Shown: positions 25,398 to 34,341, counted from the first letter of the stretch. The stretch: 64,000 nt of DNA from DATEOR01 sp036279015 (GCA_036279015.1 DASUJY010000088.1:5188-69187), one strand, 5' to 3'. Notes: generated by a model not told the origin, from the letters alone. A program made the numbers and translations.

Positions 25398-25532
25398 GTG
25401 AAGCGAACCTACCAACCCAACGTCCGACGTCGGAAGCGCCGGCACGGATTCCGCGCGCGGATGTCCACCCGCGCCGGCCGCGCGATCCTGAAGCGCCGCC
25501 GGGCGAAGGGGCGCAAGCGACTCTCGGCGTAG
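25398..25532 (+). CDS. rpmH: 50S ribosomal protein L34
   Basis: 44 residues from GTG: VKRTYQPNVRRRKRRHGF, then RMSTRAGRAILKRRR and a basic end. The whole protein matches the L34 pattern. It opens the plus-strand operon rpmH-rnpA-yidD-yidC-jag on the far side of the origin from dnaA. Confidence 0.97.
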   Translation: MKRTYQPNVRRRKRRHGFRARMSTRAGRAILKRRRAKGRKRLSA

Positions 25533-25551
25533 GCCGGACCCCAGGGGCCCC

Positions 25552-25908
25552 TTGAAGCGCCGGCATCGCCTCTCTCGCTCGCGGGACTTCGACGCGGTCT
25601 ACCGGCACGGCCGCTCGACGGCGACGCGCTACCTCGTCCTCTACGCCTTCCCACGTGAGGACGGCGACGTGTCGGGCCCCCGCCTTGGGCTTGCGGTCTC
25701 GCGCCAGCTCGGTGGGGCAGTCGAGCGAAACCGGATCAAGCGCCGCCTGCGGGAGGCCTTCGCCGGGCTCGAGGCCGGCCTGCCGGCGGAGAACGACTAC
25801 GTGCTGATCGCGCGTCCGGGGCTCGGCGAGGCGATCGAGTCGCGCGGCTTCCCGTGGCTCGAGGAGCGCGTGGCCGAGGTCTTCCAGAAGGAACGGTCGA
25901 CGGCGTGA
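25552..25908 (+). CDS. rnpA: Ribonuclease P protein component
   Basis: 118 residues from a TTG start giving MKRRHRLSRSRDFDAVYRHGRS. The RNase P protein signature is VERNRIKRRLREAF. It assists the catalytic RNA in maturing tRNA 5' ends. It starts 19 bp after rpmH and overlaps yidD as GTGA. Confidence 0.95.
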   Translation: MKRRHRLSRSRDFDAVYRHGRSTATRYLVLYAFPREDGDVSGPRLGLAVSRQLGGAVERNRIKRRLREAFAGLEAGLPAENDYVLIARPGLGEAIESRGFPWLEERVAEVFQKERSTA

Positions 25909-26165
25909 GCGCGCTCGCCGTCCTCCTCGTCCGCGGCTACCGCAGGTTCCTCTCGCCGTTTGTCGGAGCCACGGCGCTCGGCAACCCGCGCTGCAAGTAC
26001 CACCCGTCCTGTTCGCGCTACGCCCTCGACGCCTACCGCGAGTTCGGCCTTCTGCGCGGCACCGTCCTCGCCGGGTGGCGGCTGCTGCGCTGCAACCCGT
26101 GGAGCCACGGCGGCGTCGACCACGCCCGCGACCAGCGCCTCTTCCCGCTGCGGGGCCGCTCGTGA
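25905..26165 (+). CDS. yidD: Membrane protein insertion efficiency factor
   Basis: 86 residues. Contains the family block CKYHPSCSRYALDAYREFG and LLRCNPWSHGGVDH. YidD aids insertion of inner-membrane proteins. Both ends overlap neighbours: GTGA with rnpA and GTGA with yidC. Confidence 0.95.
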   Translation: MSALAVLLVRGYRRFLSPFVGATALGNPRCKYHPSCSRYALDAYREFGLLRGTVLAGWRLLRCNPWSHGGVDHARDQRLFPLRGRS

Positions 26166-27001
26166 TCTTCGGTGTCGCGAATCCGCTGCGCCCCATCGAG
26201 GACCTCCTCACCAACGTCCTCGAGTGGATCCACTCGGCGATCGGTCTTCCGTGGGCGTGGGCGATCATCGCGCTCACCCTCGCGGTCCGGATCGTGATCG
26301 TCCCTCTGACGGTGAAGCAGATCCGCTCGATGCAGCATCTCCAGGCGCACGCGCCCGAGCTGAAGGCGCTCCAGGCGAAGTACAAGCACGACAAGCAGCG
26401 GATGAACGAGGAAGTCATGAAGTTCTACCGGGAGAACAAGATCAACCCGGCCGCCTCGTGTCTCCCGATCCTCGTCCAGATCCCGATCTTCATCTCGCTC
26501 TACTACGTCCTGCGGGACTTCGAGAAGGAGGTCTTCCCGAACTATCCCAACTCCGACCTCGGCTGGCTCGGCGTCGTCCCCAACATCACGACCAACATCA
26601 CGGACCACTGGTCGGGGTGGGTGCTCCTCGTCGTCTACGTGGTCAGCCAGGTGTCGTCGACCTACTTCATGTCGACGACGATGGACCCGCGGCAACGCTG
26701 GCTCTTCATGGCCCTGCCGCTCGTCTTCATCCTCTTCATCATCAACGCGAACTTCCCGGTCGGCCTCCTGCTCTACTGGGTGACGACGAACCTCTGGACG
26801 GTCGGCCAGGGGCTCGTGACGCGGAGGCTGATGCCGAAGCCCCAGGCGCCTGCCAAACGCTCCTCGCGTACCCCGCCGAAAGAAACGGCCGCGGACGGGG
26901 CAACCGCGGTCGCGAAGGCGGCCCAGCCCTCACGCGCCGGGCAACCGGGCCAGCAGCGCGTGCGCCGGCGGAAGAAGAAGGGCCCGCGGAGCCGGAGATG
27001 A
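26162..27001 (+). CDS. yidC: Membrane protein insertase YidC/Oxa1
   Basis: 279 residues from GTG 26162. About five membrane segments with the Oxa1 core: TLAVRIVIVPLTVKQIRSMQ with the conserved groove Arg, then INPAASCLPILVQIPIFISLY, and later NFPVGLLLYWVTTNLW. A basic C-terminal tail (RVRRRKKKGPRSRR) should help contact ribosomes. There is no large periplasmic domain, as expected outside Gram-negative bacteria. Confidence 0.95.
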   Translation: MIFGVANPLRPIEDLLTNVLEWIHSAIGLPWAWAIIALTLAVRIVIVPLTVKQIRSMQHLQAHAPELKALQAKYKHDKQRMNEEVMKFYRENKINPAASCLPILVQIPIFISLYYVLRDFEKEVFPNYPNSDLGWLGVVPNITTNITDHWSGWVLLVVYVVSQVSSTYFMSTTMDPRQRWLFMALPLVFILFIINANFPVGLLLYWVTTNLWTVGQGLVTRRLMPKPQAPAKRSSRTPPKETAADGATAVAKAAQPSRAGQPGQQRVRRRKKKGPRSRR

Positions 27002-27693
27002 CCGAGGGCGGGCAGGAGCTCGGCGAGTCCGAGGTCGAGGCGACCGGCGAGACCGTCGGCGAAGCGAAGTGGGCGGCCCTGCGCGAGCTCGAGCGACGCT
27101 TTCCCGGGATCGACAAGTCGACCGTGCAGTTCGCTGTCCTCTCCGAGGGCGAGCGCGGCCTGCTCGGAGTTGGCTACGCGCCGGCCCGCGTGATCGCGAG
27201 CGCCGGGGAGGTTCCGGCGCCGGTTGCAGGCGACCAGGAGGAGCCGGGCTCTCCGGCCGCGCGCCTTCGCGAGCTGCTCGAGCGGGTGTGCGCGGCGCTC
27301 GGCGCCCCCGTCCGCATCGAGATCCGCGAGGACGACGAGCTCCTCGCGGCGACGGTGACGGGCCCCGACCTCGGGCTCGTGATCGGCAAGCGGGGGCAGA
27401 CGATCGACGCGATCCAGCACCTCGCCACGGCGATTGTCTTTCGCGGGCTCGAGGAGCGGAAGAGCATCCTCGTCGACGCCGCCGGGTATCGCGAGCGCCG
27501 GCGGGCGACGCTGGAGCAGCAGGCCGAGGCCGCCGCGACCGAGGCGCTCGCCGCGGGCGAAGCCGTCGCGCTCGATCCGATGTCCTCGGTCGAGCGCAAG
27601 ATCGTGCACCTGCACCTGCAGAACCGCGACGACGTCGAGACGGCGAGCGAGGGAAACGAGCCGAGCCGCTTCGTCGTCGTCCGCCCTGTCTAG
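26998..27693 (+). CDS. jag: Jag/KhpB RNA-binding protein
   Basis: 231 residues. An N-terminal Jag domain (WAALRELERRFPGIDKSTVQF, GVGYAPARV) precedes a KH domain with VIGKRGQTIDAIQ and a C-terminal R3H domain (SSVERKIVHLHLQ). KhpB-type proteins bind RNA and affect cell elongation and division. The start overlaps the yidC stop as ATGA. Confidence 0.93.
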   Translation: MTEGGQELGESEVEATGETVGEAKWAALRELERRFPGIDKSTVQFAVLSEGERGLLGVGYAPARVIASAGEVPAPVAGDQEEPGSPAARLRELLERVCAALGAPVRIEIREDDELLAATVTGPDLGLVIGKRGQTIDAIQHLATAIVFRGLEERKSILVDAAGYRERRRATLEQQAEAAATEALAAGEAVALDPMSSVERKIVHLHLQNRDDVETASEGNEPSRFVVVRPV

Positions 27694-27697
27694 AGGC

Positions 27698-28294
27698 CTG
27701 TCCGACCCGCGCCTCGACCGCTGGCTCGCGTCGATGGTCGCGACGCCGGGATTGACGGGGATCCGCGACCCGGACGAAGCCCGCCGCGTTCTGCTCGAGG
27801 AGGCCCGCGCCGCCGACCCCCACCTCGGCGAGGGGCCCGTGGTGGACGTCGGCTCCGGCGGCGGCTCGCCGGGAATCCCGCTGGCCGTGGCCCGCCCTGA
27901 GCTCCGCTTCGTCCTCCTCGAAGCGAGCAGGCGCAAATGCTCGTTCCTCGAGACGGCGAGCGCCGAGCTCCCCAACGTCTCCGTCCTTTGCGCGCGGGCC
28001 GAGGAGCACGCGGCGGGCTCCGGCCGCGATGCCTACGGCACGGCCGTGGCGCGCGCCCTCGCGTCGCCTCCGGTCGCGTGCGAGTGGTGCCTGCCGCTCG
28101 TCCGTCCGGGCGGCATCGCGCTCCTCTTCGTCGGACCGAGCGCCGACGAGGGCGCGGTCGCGCGAGTGGCTTCCGAGCTCGGCGCCGAGCTCGAGGACAG
28201 CCCGCCCGGCTTTCTCCGCATGCGCAAGACCGGCCCTACCCCGGAGCGCTTCCCGCGGCGGCCCGGGATGGCCAGGAAACGTCCTCTCGCCTGA
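27698..28294 (+). CDS. rsmG: 16S rRNA (guanine-527-N7) methyltransferase, start uncertain
   Basis: About 198 residues. The SAM-binding motif VVDVGSGGGSPGIPLAVARPE and LLEASRRKCSFLE are typical of RsmG (GidB). The family's N-terminal helix is represented by PRLDRWLASMVATPGLTGIRDPDEA, but no ATG/GTG/TTG precedes it nearby. CTG 27698 is given as the start; CTG 27686 is four codons earlier, and ATG 27734 would cut into the helix. Gene order jag-rsmG-parA-parB is the standard one. Confidence 0.85.
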   Translation: MSDPRLDRWLASMVATPGLTGIRDPDEARRVLLEEARAADPHLGEGPVVDVGSGGGSPGIPLAVARPELRFVLLEASRRKCSFLETASAELPNVSVLCARAEEHAAGSGRDAYGTAVARALASPPVACEWCLPLVRPGGIALLFVGPSADEGAVARVASELGAELEDSPPGFLRMRKTGPTPERFPRRPGMARKRPLA

Positions 28295-28307
28295 GTACTC
28301 TGGCCGC

Positions 28308-29060
28308 GTGGGGACGATCCTCGCGCTCGCCAACCAGAAGGGCGGCGTCGGCAAGACGACGACCGCCGTCAATCTCGCCGCCTGCCTCGCGGAGGCCGGC
28401 GCGCGCACGCTGCTCGTCGACGTCGATCCGCAGGCGAACGCGACCTCCGGGCTCGGCGAGCGGGCCAACGGCACATCCTCGTACGACCTTCTCGACGGCG
28501 CTCCTCTCGAGGAGATCGTCCACCCGACGCGTTTCGAGAACCTGGATGTGATCCCGTCCCGCCCAGAGCTCGCCGGAGCGGCCGTCGAGCTCTCCGACCA
28601 CCACGACGGCGAGTCGTTCCTCTCCGCCGCGCTCGGGCCCGCGCGGAAGCGGTACGCCTACGTCTTCGTCGACTGCCCGCCGTCGCTCGGGCCGTTGACC
28701 GTGAACGGGCTCGCGGCCGCGGACCGCGTCCTCGTGCCCGTGCAGTGCGAGTACTACGCGCTCGAGGGCCTCGCCCAGCTTCTGCACTCGGTCGAGCTCG
28801 TGCGCTCGCGCCTGAACCCGCGCCTCGCGCTTGCCGGGATGCTCCTGACGATGGTGGACGGACGGACGAGGCTCGCCGCCGACGTCGCCGCACAGGTCCG
28901 CAGCCACTTCGGCGAGCTCGTCTTCGACGCTGTGGTCCCGCGCAGCGTGCGCCTTGCCGAGGCGCCGAGCCACGGGCTTCCGATCACCGCGTACGACCCG
29001 GCCTCCGCCGGGGCCGAGGCCTACTACCGCGTGGCGAGCGAGCTTGTCGACCGCACCTAA
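28308..29060 (+). CDS. parA: Chromosome-partitioning ATPase ParA (Soj)
   Basis: 250 residues from GTG 28308. The deviant Walker A ANQKGGVGKTTTAVNLA begins within ten residues of the start, followed by LLVDVDPQANATSGLG and VFVDCPPSLGPLT. It binds DNA and moves ParB-parS complexes during origin segregation. It is a short Soj type without an N-terminal DNA-binding domain. Confidence 0.97.
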   Translation: MGTILALANQKGGVGKTTTAVNLAACLAEAGARTLLVDVDPQANATSGLGERANGTSSYDLLDGAPLEEIVHPTRFENLDVIPSRPELAGAAVELSDHHDGESFLSAALGPARKRYAYVFVDCPPSLGPLTVNGLAAADRVLVPVQCEYYALEGLAQLLHSVELVRSRLNPRLALAGMLLTMVDGRTRLAADVAAQVRSHFGELVFDAVVPRSVRLAEAPSHGLPITAYDPASAGAEAYYRVASELVDRT

Positions 29061-29886
29061 CCGCAGAGGCCTGGGCCGCGGGCTCGAGGTCCTGATCGGC
29101 GGCGGCGCCTCGGCGGCGGAGCTCCTCCAGCTCCCCCTCGGCTCGATCCGCGCGAACACGCGCCAGCCGCGGCGGCACATCGACGCGAACGGGATCAGCG
29201 GCCTCGCCGAGTCCGTGCGCGCGCAGGGCGTCATGCAGCCCGTGGTCGTGCGCCCAGTCGAGGACGGGGGCTACGAGCTGATCGCCGGCGAGCGCCGCTG
29301 GCGTGCGGCCCGCGCTGCCGGCCTCGCCACCATCCCGGCGCTCGTCCGTGAGACGGATGACCGCGAGTCGCTCGTGCTCGCGCTGGTCGAGAACGTCGCC
29401 CGCGAGGATCTCTCTCCGGTTGAAGAGGCCCGCGCGTACGCGGTCCTCCTGGACGAGTTCTCCCTCTCGCTCGGGGAAGTCGCCGACCGGGTCGGCCGCT
29501 CGAAGCCGGCCGTGTCGAACCGCGTCAGGCTGCTCGAGCTGCCCGAGGACGTCCTGGGCCTCGTCGAGCGCGGCCTCCTGACGGAAGGACATGCTCGCGC
29601 CGTGCTCGCGGTCCCCGGCCACGACGAGCGGCGTGCCCTCGCCCGCAAGGTGGTCGCGCAGGGCCTCTCCGTACGGGCCACCGAGCGCGCCGCGCGCTGG
29701 GCCGGCGCCGGAACGAGGCCGCGCAAGGCGCGGAAGGTCGACCCCGCGCTCGCCGCTCGCGCCCGCACCGTCCTCGAGCGGCTCAGCGGCGCGAGCGTCA
29801 GGGTGACCGACTCCCGCATCGAGATTCCTTTCGCCGACGAGGTGGAGCTCGCCGAGCTCGTCGAGTCCCTCGAGGCCCGTAACTGA
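29044..29886 (+). CDS. parB: Chromosome-partitioning protein ParB
   Basis: 280 residues from a TTG at 29044, overlapping parA by 17 bp. The N-terminus RRGLGRGLEVLIGGG is typical. The CTP-binding ParB/Srx domain includes IRANTRQPRRHI, YELIAGERRWRAARAAG and ALVENVAREDLSPVEEARAY. A helix-turn-helix follows (LGEVADRVGRSKPAVSNRVRLLEL). It spreads from parS sites; one candidate parS lies at 52877. Confidence 0.95.
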   Translation: MSTAPNRRGLGRGLEVLIGGGASAAELLQLPLGSIRANTRQPRRHIDANGISGLAESVRAQGVMQPVVVRPVEDGGYELIAGERRWRAARAAGLATIPALVRETDDRESLVLALVENVAREDLSPVEEARAYAVLLDEFSLSLGEVADRVGRSKPAVSNRVRLLELPEDVLGLVERGLLTEGHARAVLAVPGHDERRALARKVVAQGLSVRATERAARWAGAGTRPRKARKVDPALAARARTVLERLSGASVRVTDSRIEIPFADEVELAELVESLEARN

Positions 29887-29915
29887 CCTCCGAGAGAGCC
29901 CGTTGTGAGTAGGAC

Positions 29916-30161
29916 ATGCACGGTTGGGTGCAGGACATCGAGACGCTCGAGGCCATCAATCAGGACGACCTGGTGCGCCGGCTCGTCCTCCGCATGGCCG
30001 GGCTCGCCCGCGGCGGCAAGCTTCCGGGGTTTGTCGAGGCGGTCGGTTCGGACGTCGATCTCGACCCCGAGACGAAGGCGACGGTGCTCGAGCTGGCCGC
30101 CGACGAGACCTTCCTCCTAGCCGCCGAGGACTACCTGCGCGCAACCCGGGTGCAGCACTAG
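29916..30161 (+). CDS. Small acidic helical protein of unknown function
   Basis: 81 residues from ATG 29916: MHGWVQDIETLEAINQDDL at the start and LLAAEDYLRATRVQH at the end. Predicted mostly helical, acidic, with no Cys, membrane segment or signal. I do not recognise a family. Codon usage matches its neighbours (third positions mostly G/C) and it fills the space between parB and tRNA-Ile, so it is probably real. Its place by parAB could hint at a segregation role, but nothing in the sequence shows it. Confidence 0.6.
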   Translation: MHGWVQDIETLEAINQDDLVRRLVLRMAGLARGGKLPGFVEAVGSDVDLDPETKATVLELAADETFLLAAEDYLRATRVQH

Positions 30162-30187
30162 GCGCTCGCTACAATGCGCCCCTGCGC

Positions 30188-30261
<74 letters not shown>

Positions 30262-30328
30262 CTTCGCCGCGCCCGCCGCGAGTGGCACGCCGGTTGCTGG
30301 CGGGCCCGACGATCATGATCTCGTCTTC

Positions 30329-32332
30329 GTGACCGCTCCCCTGGTTTTCGCGGCTGCCTCGGCTCTGGCCGCCGTGGGGGCCACGGCCGGCGTCTCGCTG
30401 CTCGGTTTGCGCGCGGCGATCGACGTCGCCCTCGCATGGGCCTTGCTCGCAAGCACGATCGTCGTCGCAGCCGTTCTCGTTGCGGGGGCCGTCGCGGAGC
30501 GGCTTTCGTCCGGAGTCCTGCTCGGGCTCACGCTTGTCGCCGCCAGCGTCCTCTGGCTGGCTGCCCGCGCTCGAGCTCCTGGGTTCGGCGCCCATCTGCG
30601 CAGCGGGCTCGAGGGAGCGCGGCACGCGCTGGGGCACCTGCGGCAAGACCGGTGGGTCGCCGCTCTCGCCTTCGTCACCGCCGCGGAGCTCGTCTGGCGG
30701 ACGGCGGTCGCCTTCGTCATGCCGCCGTACGCCGGCGATGCGCTCTGGTACCACCTGACGACGGTCGGAGGCTGGGTCCAGAACGGCCGGGTCGGGCCCA
30801 GCGAGCTCTCGATCTGGTCGACCGTTCACCCGCAGAACGGCGAGCTCTTCTTCGCCTGGAGCGCGGTGCTGCTCGGACGAGACACGCTGGTCGACACGGT
30901 CCAGCTCCCCTTCGCGGTCGTCGCAGGGATCGCCGTTGCCGGCCTCGCCCGCTCGTGTGGCCTCTCGCGCCCGCCTGCGGCTGCCGCTGGCCTCCTTTTC
31001 ATCCTCACGCCGATCGTCCTGAGCCAGACGACGGCCGCCTACACGGACGTGATCGTGATCGCCTTCGTCCTCGCCGCGTTCCACTTCGTCCTGCGCGCGA
31101 TCCGTGCGCTCCAGGGCGAGGGCCGCGCGTCGCTCGAGAAGTCGCTCGCCCTCGCGGGGCTCGCCGGCGGCCTCGCGGTGGGGACGAAGGAGCTCGCCCT
31201 TCTCTACGTCGCCGTGCTCGCCGCCCTCGTCGTCGCGGCACTCGCCGCGGCGAGGTTCTCGAATCGCGCGACGCTTGGGCCCCTCCTCCGGGCGCTCGTC
31301 CTCTTCGTGCTTCCGCTGCTCGCGCTGGGGGCCTACCACTACGTCGAGACGTGGGTCAGATTCGGAAGCCCGTTCTATCCTGTGCGGGCCTCCGCGCTCG
31401 GCGTGACCCTGTTCGACGGCCGTCCCCTCGAGCAGTTCCTGTCCACGCCGCCGCACGAGGGAGCCTGGTGGCGGGAGATCTGGGGGCAGTGGCATGCAGA
31501 CCACTTCTTCCTCACGCGCCCGCGCTTCCACGCGTACTCCTACGACGGCCGTCCCAGCGGGCTGGGTCCGCTCTGGAGCTATCTCGGGTTGCCGGCGTTG
31601 CTCGCGTGGGCCGCCTACCTCGCGTGGAGAAGACGGCTCCTCTTTCTCACCGTGCTCGTGCCCGTGGCCCTCATGTTCGCCCTCCAGCCGTATCGCTGGT
31701 GGTCGCGGTTCACGATGATCCTCGCGGCTCTCGGCGCGATCGCGGTCGTCGCGCTCGTCCAGGCCGTCGGGCCACGGCTTTCGCCCCTCGTCAAGGCCTT
31801 CGTCGCGGGGCTCGTCGGCCTGGGCCTCTTCTTCCCGACCCTGAAGATCGACGGCGAGTTCTGGGCGACTCGGATTCTCTCGATTGCTTCGTCCGGCGAC
31901 CGCAGCATCGGGGCGGTGGCCCTGCCCGCGTACCGATGGGTGGACTCGGTCCCGCCGGGGAGCGCGATCGGCGTCGACACGTCGGCGCGGCAGTTCGGCG
32001 GCCAGCCGTTCATCCTGGCCTATCCGCTCTTCGGCTCGGCTTTCCAGCACCGTGTCTACGCGCTGCCCTCGGCGAGCGCCGAGGGTTTCCGCCGGGCGCT
32101 CGCGGCCGACGGGATCACGTACGTGACGGTGGCTCGCGGCAGGATCCTCGACCGGTGGGCGACCGCTGCAATGGCGGCGGGCTGCGCAACCCGGATCTTC
32201 GATGGTCCCGTGTACGCCGGCGAGGCTGGCCGCGCCTACCGGATTCGCCCCGGATGCGCGTGGAGCCAGGCTCCCGCTTCGTGGCGCGCGCCGCTTTCAC
32301 ACCTCTCCGAGGCGACGAGAGGAGAGGGCTAG
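30329..32332 (+). CDS. Polytopic membrane protein, GT-C-type glycosyltransferase-like
   Basis: 667 residues from GTG 30329. About a dozen hydrophobic helices. An acidic motif, YAGDALWYHL, in the first extracytoplasmic loop fits GT-C enzymes that use polyprenyl-phosphate sugars. A soluble C-terminal part carries VDSVPPGSAIGVDTSARQ and ends in a polar tail. The likely role is glycan transfer outside the membrane, but substrate and acceptor cannot be inferred. It follows tRNA-Ile by 67 bp. Confidence 0.65.
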   Translation: MTAPLVFAAASALAAVGATAGVSLLGLRAAIDVALAWALLASTIVVAAVLVAGAVAERLSSGVLLGLTLVAASVLWLAARARAPGFGAHLRSGLEGARHALGHLRQDRWVAALAFVTAAELVWRTAVAFVMPPYAGDALWYHLTTVGGWVQNGRVGPSELSIWSTVHPQNGELFFAWSAVLLGRDTLVDTVQLPFAVVAGIAVAGLARSCGLSRPPAAAAGLLFILTPIVLSQTTAAYTDVIVIAFVLAAFHFVLRAIRALQGEGRASLEKSLALAGLAGGLAVGTKELALLYVAVLAALVVAALAAARFSNRATLGPLLRALVLFVLPLLALGAYHYVETWVRFGSPFYPVRASALGVTLFDGRPLEQFLSTPPHEGAWWREIWGQWHADHFFLTRPRFHAYSYDGRPSGLGPLWSYLGLPALLAWAAYLAWRRRLLFLTVLVPVALMFALQPYRWWSRFTMILAALGAIAVVALVQAVGPRLSPLVKAFVAGLVGLGLFFPTLKIDGEFWATRILSIASSGDRSIGAVALPAYRWVDSVPPGSAIGVDTSARQFGGQPFILAYPLFGSAFQHRVYALPSASAEGFRRALAADGITYVTVARGRILDRWATAAMAAGCATRIFDGPVYAGEAGRAYRIRPGCAWSQAPASWRAPLSHLSEATRGEG

Positions 32333-32355
32333 AATCAGAACGAGGCCCAGTCGCA

Positions 32356-32844
32356 ATGCAGGAGATGCACATCTACGGGGTGAGCTTCGACATGGTCGGC
32401 AAGCAGCCGATCGTCCTGCTCAAGACCGCCGAGGGGAACAAGTTCCTGCCGATCTGGATCGGCCACCCGGAGGCGGCCGCGATCCTCATGAAGCTCCAGG
32501 ACGCCTCCACGCCGCGCCCGATGACGCACGACCTCGTCACCGACATGCTCGAGCGGCTGGACGCCCAGGTAGTCCGCGTCGCGGTCACCGAGCTCCGCGA
32601 GAACACGTTCTACGCGCTCATCACGGTCGCCGTCGACGGGAGCGAGATCGAGATCGACTCCCGCCCGAGCGACGCCATCGCCCTCGCCGTCCGCGCCAAG
32701 GCGCCGATCTTCGCCGACGAGTCGGTGATCGAGGAGAGCGCGATCGAGTTCGAAAACGAGGAGGACGTGAACCAGGAGGCGGTCGTCGAGGAGTTCAAGA
32801 AGTTCCTCGACGACGTCAAGCCGGACGACTTCTCGGAGGCTTAG
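32356..32844 (+). CDS. Bifunctional nuclease family protein (DUF151)
   Basis: 162 residues from ATG 32356. The DUF151 core is LPIWIGHPEAAAILMKLQ and IDSRPSDAIALAVRAKAPIF. Plant and Thermotoga relatives have nuclease-like activity; the cellular role in bacteria is unclear. The C-terminal tail is strongly acidic (NEEDVNQEAVVEEFKKFL). Expression is probably with the upstream membrane protein (23-bp gap). Confidence 0.85.
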   Translation: MQEMHIYGVSFDMVGKQPIVLLKTAEGNKFLPIWIGHPEAAAILMKLQDASTPRPMTHDLVTDMLERLDAQVVRVAVTELRENTFYALITVAVDGSEIEIDSRPSDAIALAVRAKAPIFADESVIEESAIEFENEEDVNQEAVVEEFKKFLDDVKPDDFSEA

Positions 32845-32920
32845 AGACCGTCTCAAAATGACGACCTGAGTCGCCAGAGCACGCTGGGCGACGAGGCCTC
32901 GTTCTGAAACGATCTCTTAG
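32840..32920. terminator. Long imperfect inverted repeat between convergent genes
   Basis: The arms (32840-32858 and 32902-32920) match at 15 of 19 positions and include both genes' stop codons. Inside them, GTCGCC and GGCGAC give a further 6-bp pairing. The probable role is a two-way terminator for the nuclease-family and chorismate mutase genes. There is no T-run, so the function is inferred. Confidence 0.5.
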
Positions 32921-33207
32921 CCCTCCTCGTCCGCGAGCTCGCGCTTCGTGAGCCCGAGGAGCGCAGCGTGCAGCTCCCGCAGGCCTGCGGCCGAGAGCGG
33001 TCCCGGGTTTGCCCTCGCGAGCTCGTCGAGGAGCGCGGCCTCGCGGCTCTCGTCGACGAAGTCGTAGCCCTGCGCGGCCTTGTGCGCCTTCAGGCGCCGA
33101 ACGAGCTCGAGCCGCCGGTTGACGGCGCGGACGATCTGGCGGTCGTTCGCGGTGATCTCCTCTCGCAGCTCGCCGACGAGAGGATCGGAGCCCGGGTCAT
33201 CTCGCAC
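32917..33207 (-). CDS. Chorismate mutase (AroQ class)
   Basis: 96 residues from GTG 33207. A short all-helical mutase: ELREEITANDRQIVRAVNRRLELVRRLKAHK, with the conserved Arg and Lys of the active site, and later YDFVDESREAALLDELA. It converts chorismate to prephenate for Phe and Tyr. Start and the transpeptidase stop overlap by one base (TAGTG). It lacks a fused dehydratase or DAHP synthase. Confidence 0.85.
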   Translation of the reverse strand: MRDDPGSDPLVGELREEITANDRQIVRAVNRRLELVRRLKAHKAAQGYDFVDESREAALLDELARANPGPLSAAGLRELHAALLGLTKRELADEEG

Positions 33208-34316
33208 TACGCGAAGATATAGACAGTCGTGCCGAGCGCCCAGCGGGAGTAGAAGCCGGGCGCGAACCAGAGCGGCGTGCGTACGCAGCCGTGGCTCGCC
33301 TGGTAGGCCGGCACCGAGTGGTAGCCGTGGATGGCGAAGGCGCCGGTGAAGAAGAGGGAGTAGTACATGCCTGAGGCGTTGAACCCGGGCACCTTCGAGT
33401 ACACGTGCCACTTCCCGACCGGCGTGTTGCCGGTCGCGCCGGTCGAGACGTGGACGACGCGGACGACCTTCCCGCGCCGCACCTCGTACAGGACCTGGAG
33501 CGTCTTCGAGACCTCGACGTGGTTGCCCCTCGCGACACGTGGGCGCGGGACATGCGCCCGGCCTAGCGCTGCCCAGACGGAGCGCGACACCCGTCCCGTG
33601 CGCGCCATTCCATGCACCTTCTGGAAGGCGAGGACCGCCTCGTAGGTGTCGCTCCGGTAGGAGCGGTCGACACCACGGAGGACATGGCGAAGCGCCTTCA
33701 GACGCCGTTCGAGCGCAAGGACCGCCCGGCCGCGCGACCCGACCGAGAGGCTCGGCGCCTGGACGCGGAAGTGCTTGCGCACCGTGAAGCTCTTGTAGCC
33801 ACGGTCGGCGTCGAGGACGAGCCGGAGGCGGTGGCGCCCGATGCGGTCGGTCGGCAGGGCAGCGGCGTAGCGTCCGCCTGCTTGGATGCGGACGTGACGG
33901 CTGCGCGTGCCGATCCTGAGGGTCAGCGAGCCCGCCCCCGCCGGGCGCAGCTTTCCCTTGAGCAGCAAGCGGTTGCCCGGATACGGGAGGCCCGCGAGGT
34001 GGCGCGTCAACACAGGCCGGATCTTCAGCTTGACCGTGGGCGAGGACTCCGGACCGGCCTCGACGTGATACGAGCCCGGCTGGGTGGCCGGGAACTGGAA
34101 GGCGAAGTCGCCGGTCGCCGGGTCCGCTGACACGGCCGCCCCCGTGGCGGTCCCTTCGAAGAAGAGTTCGACGGTGTCGCCCGGGTCGGCCGTGCCCCTC
34201 AGCGTCACGTTCGTCCCGTAGCGCGGGACCTGGGGCTGCGCGGCGAGCGAGAGCGCGGCCGCCGCGGGCGCCGGCGCCGCCAGGGCGAGAGCGAGGACGG
34301 CGATCGCGCGGCGCAC
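33207..34316 (-). CDS. Secreted L,D-transpeptidase with peptidoglycan-binding domain
   Basis: 369 residues from GTG 34316. A signal peptide (RRAIAVLALALAAPAPAAA) is followed by two beta-rich segments. Next is a peptidoglycan-binding domain (GSRGRAVLALERRLKALRHV), and the C-terminal YkuD domain has IHGYHSVPAYQASHGCVRTP; Cys in SHGCVR is the nucleophile. It should form 3-3 crosslinks in peptidoglycan or attach proteins to it. It is 25 bp downstream of the CPBP gene. Confidence 0.92.
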   Translation of the reverse strand: MRRAIAVLALALAAPAPAAAALSLAAQPQVPRYGTNVTLRGTADPGDTVELFFEGTATGAAVSADPATGDFAFQFPATQPGSYHVEAGPESSPTVKLKIRPVLTRHLAGLPYPGNRLLLKGKLRPAGAGSLTLRIGTRSRHVRIQAGGRYAAALPTDRIGRHRLRLVLDADRGYKSFTVRKHFRVQAPSLSVGSRGRAVLALERRLKALRHVLRGVDRSYRSDTYEAVLAFQKVHGMARTGRVSRSVWAALGRAHVPRPRVARGNHVEVSKTLQVLYEVRRGKVVRVVHVSTGATGNTPVGKWHVYSKVPGFNASGMYYSLFFTGAFAIHGYHSVPAYQASHGCVRTPLWFAPGFYSRWALGTTVYIFA

Positions 34317-34341
34317 CGCGCCATTCCATCAGACGGGCTGG

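Noticed and set aside
30271..30305. GCCCGCC/GGCGGGC inverted repeat after tRNA-Ile as a terminator
   Set aside because: Stem of 7 bp with a 21-base loop and no T-run; too weak to call in GC-rich sequence.
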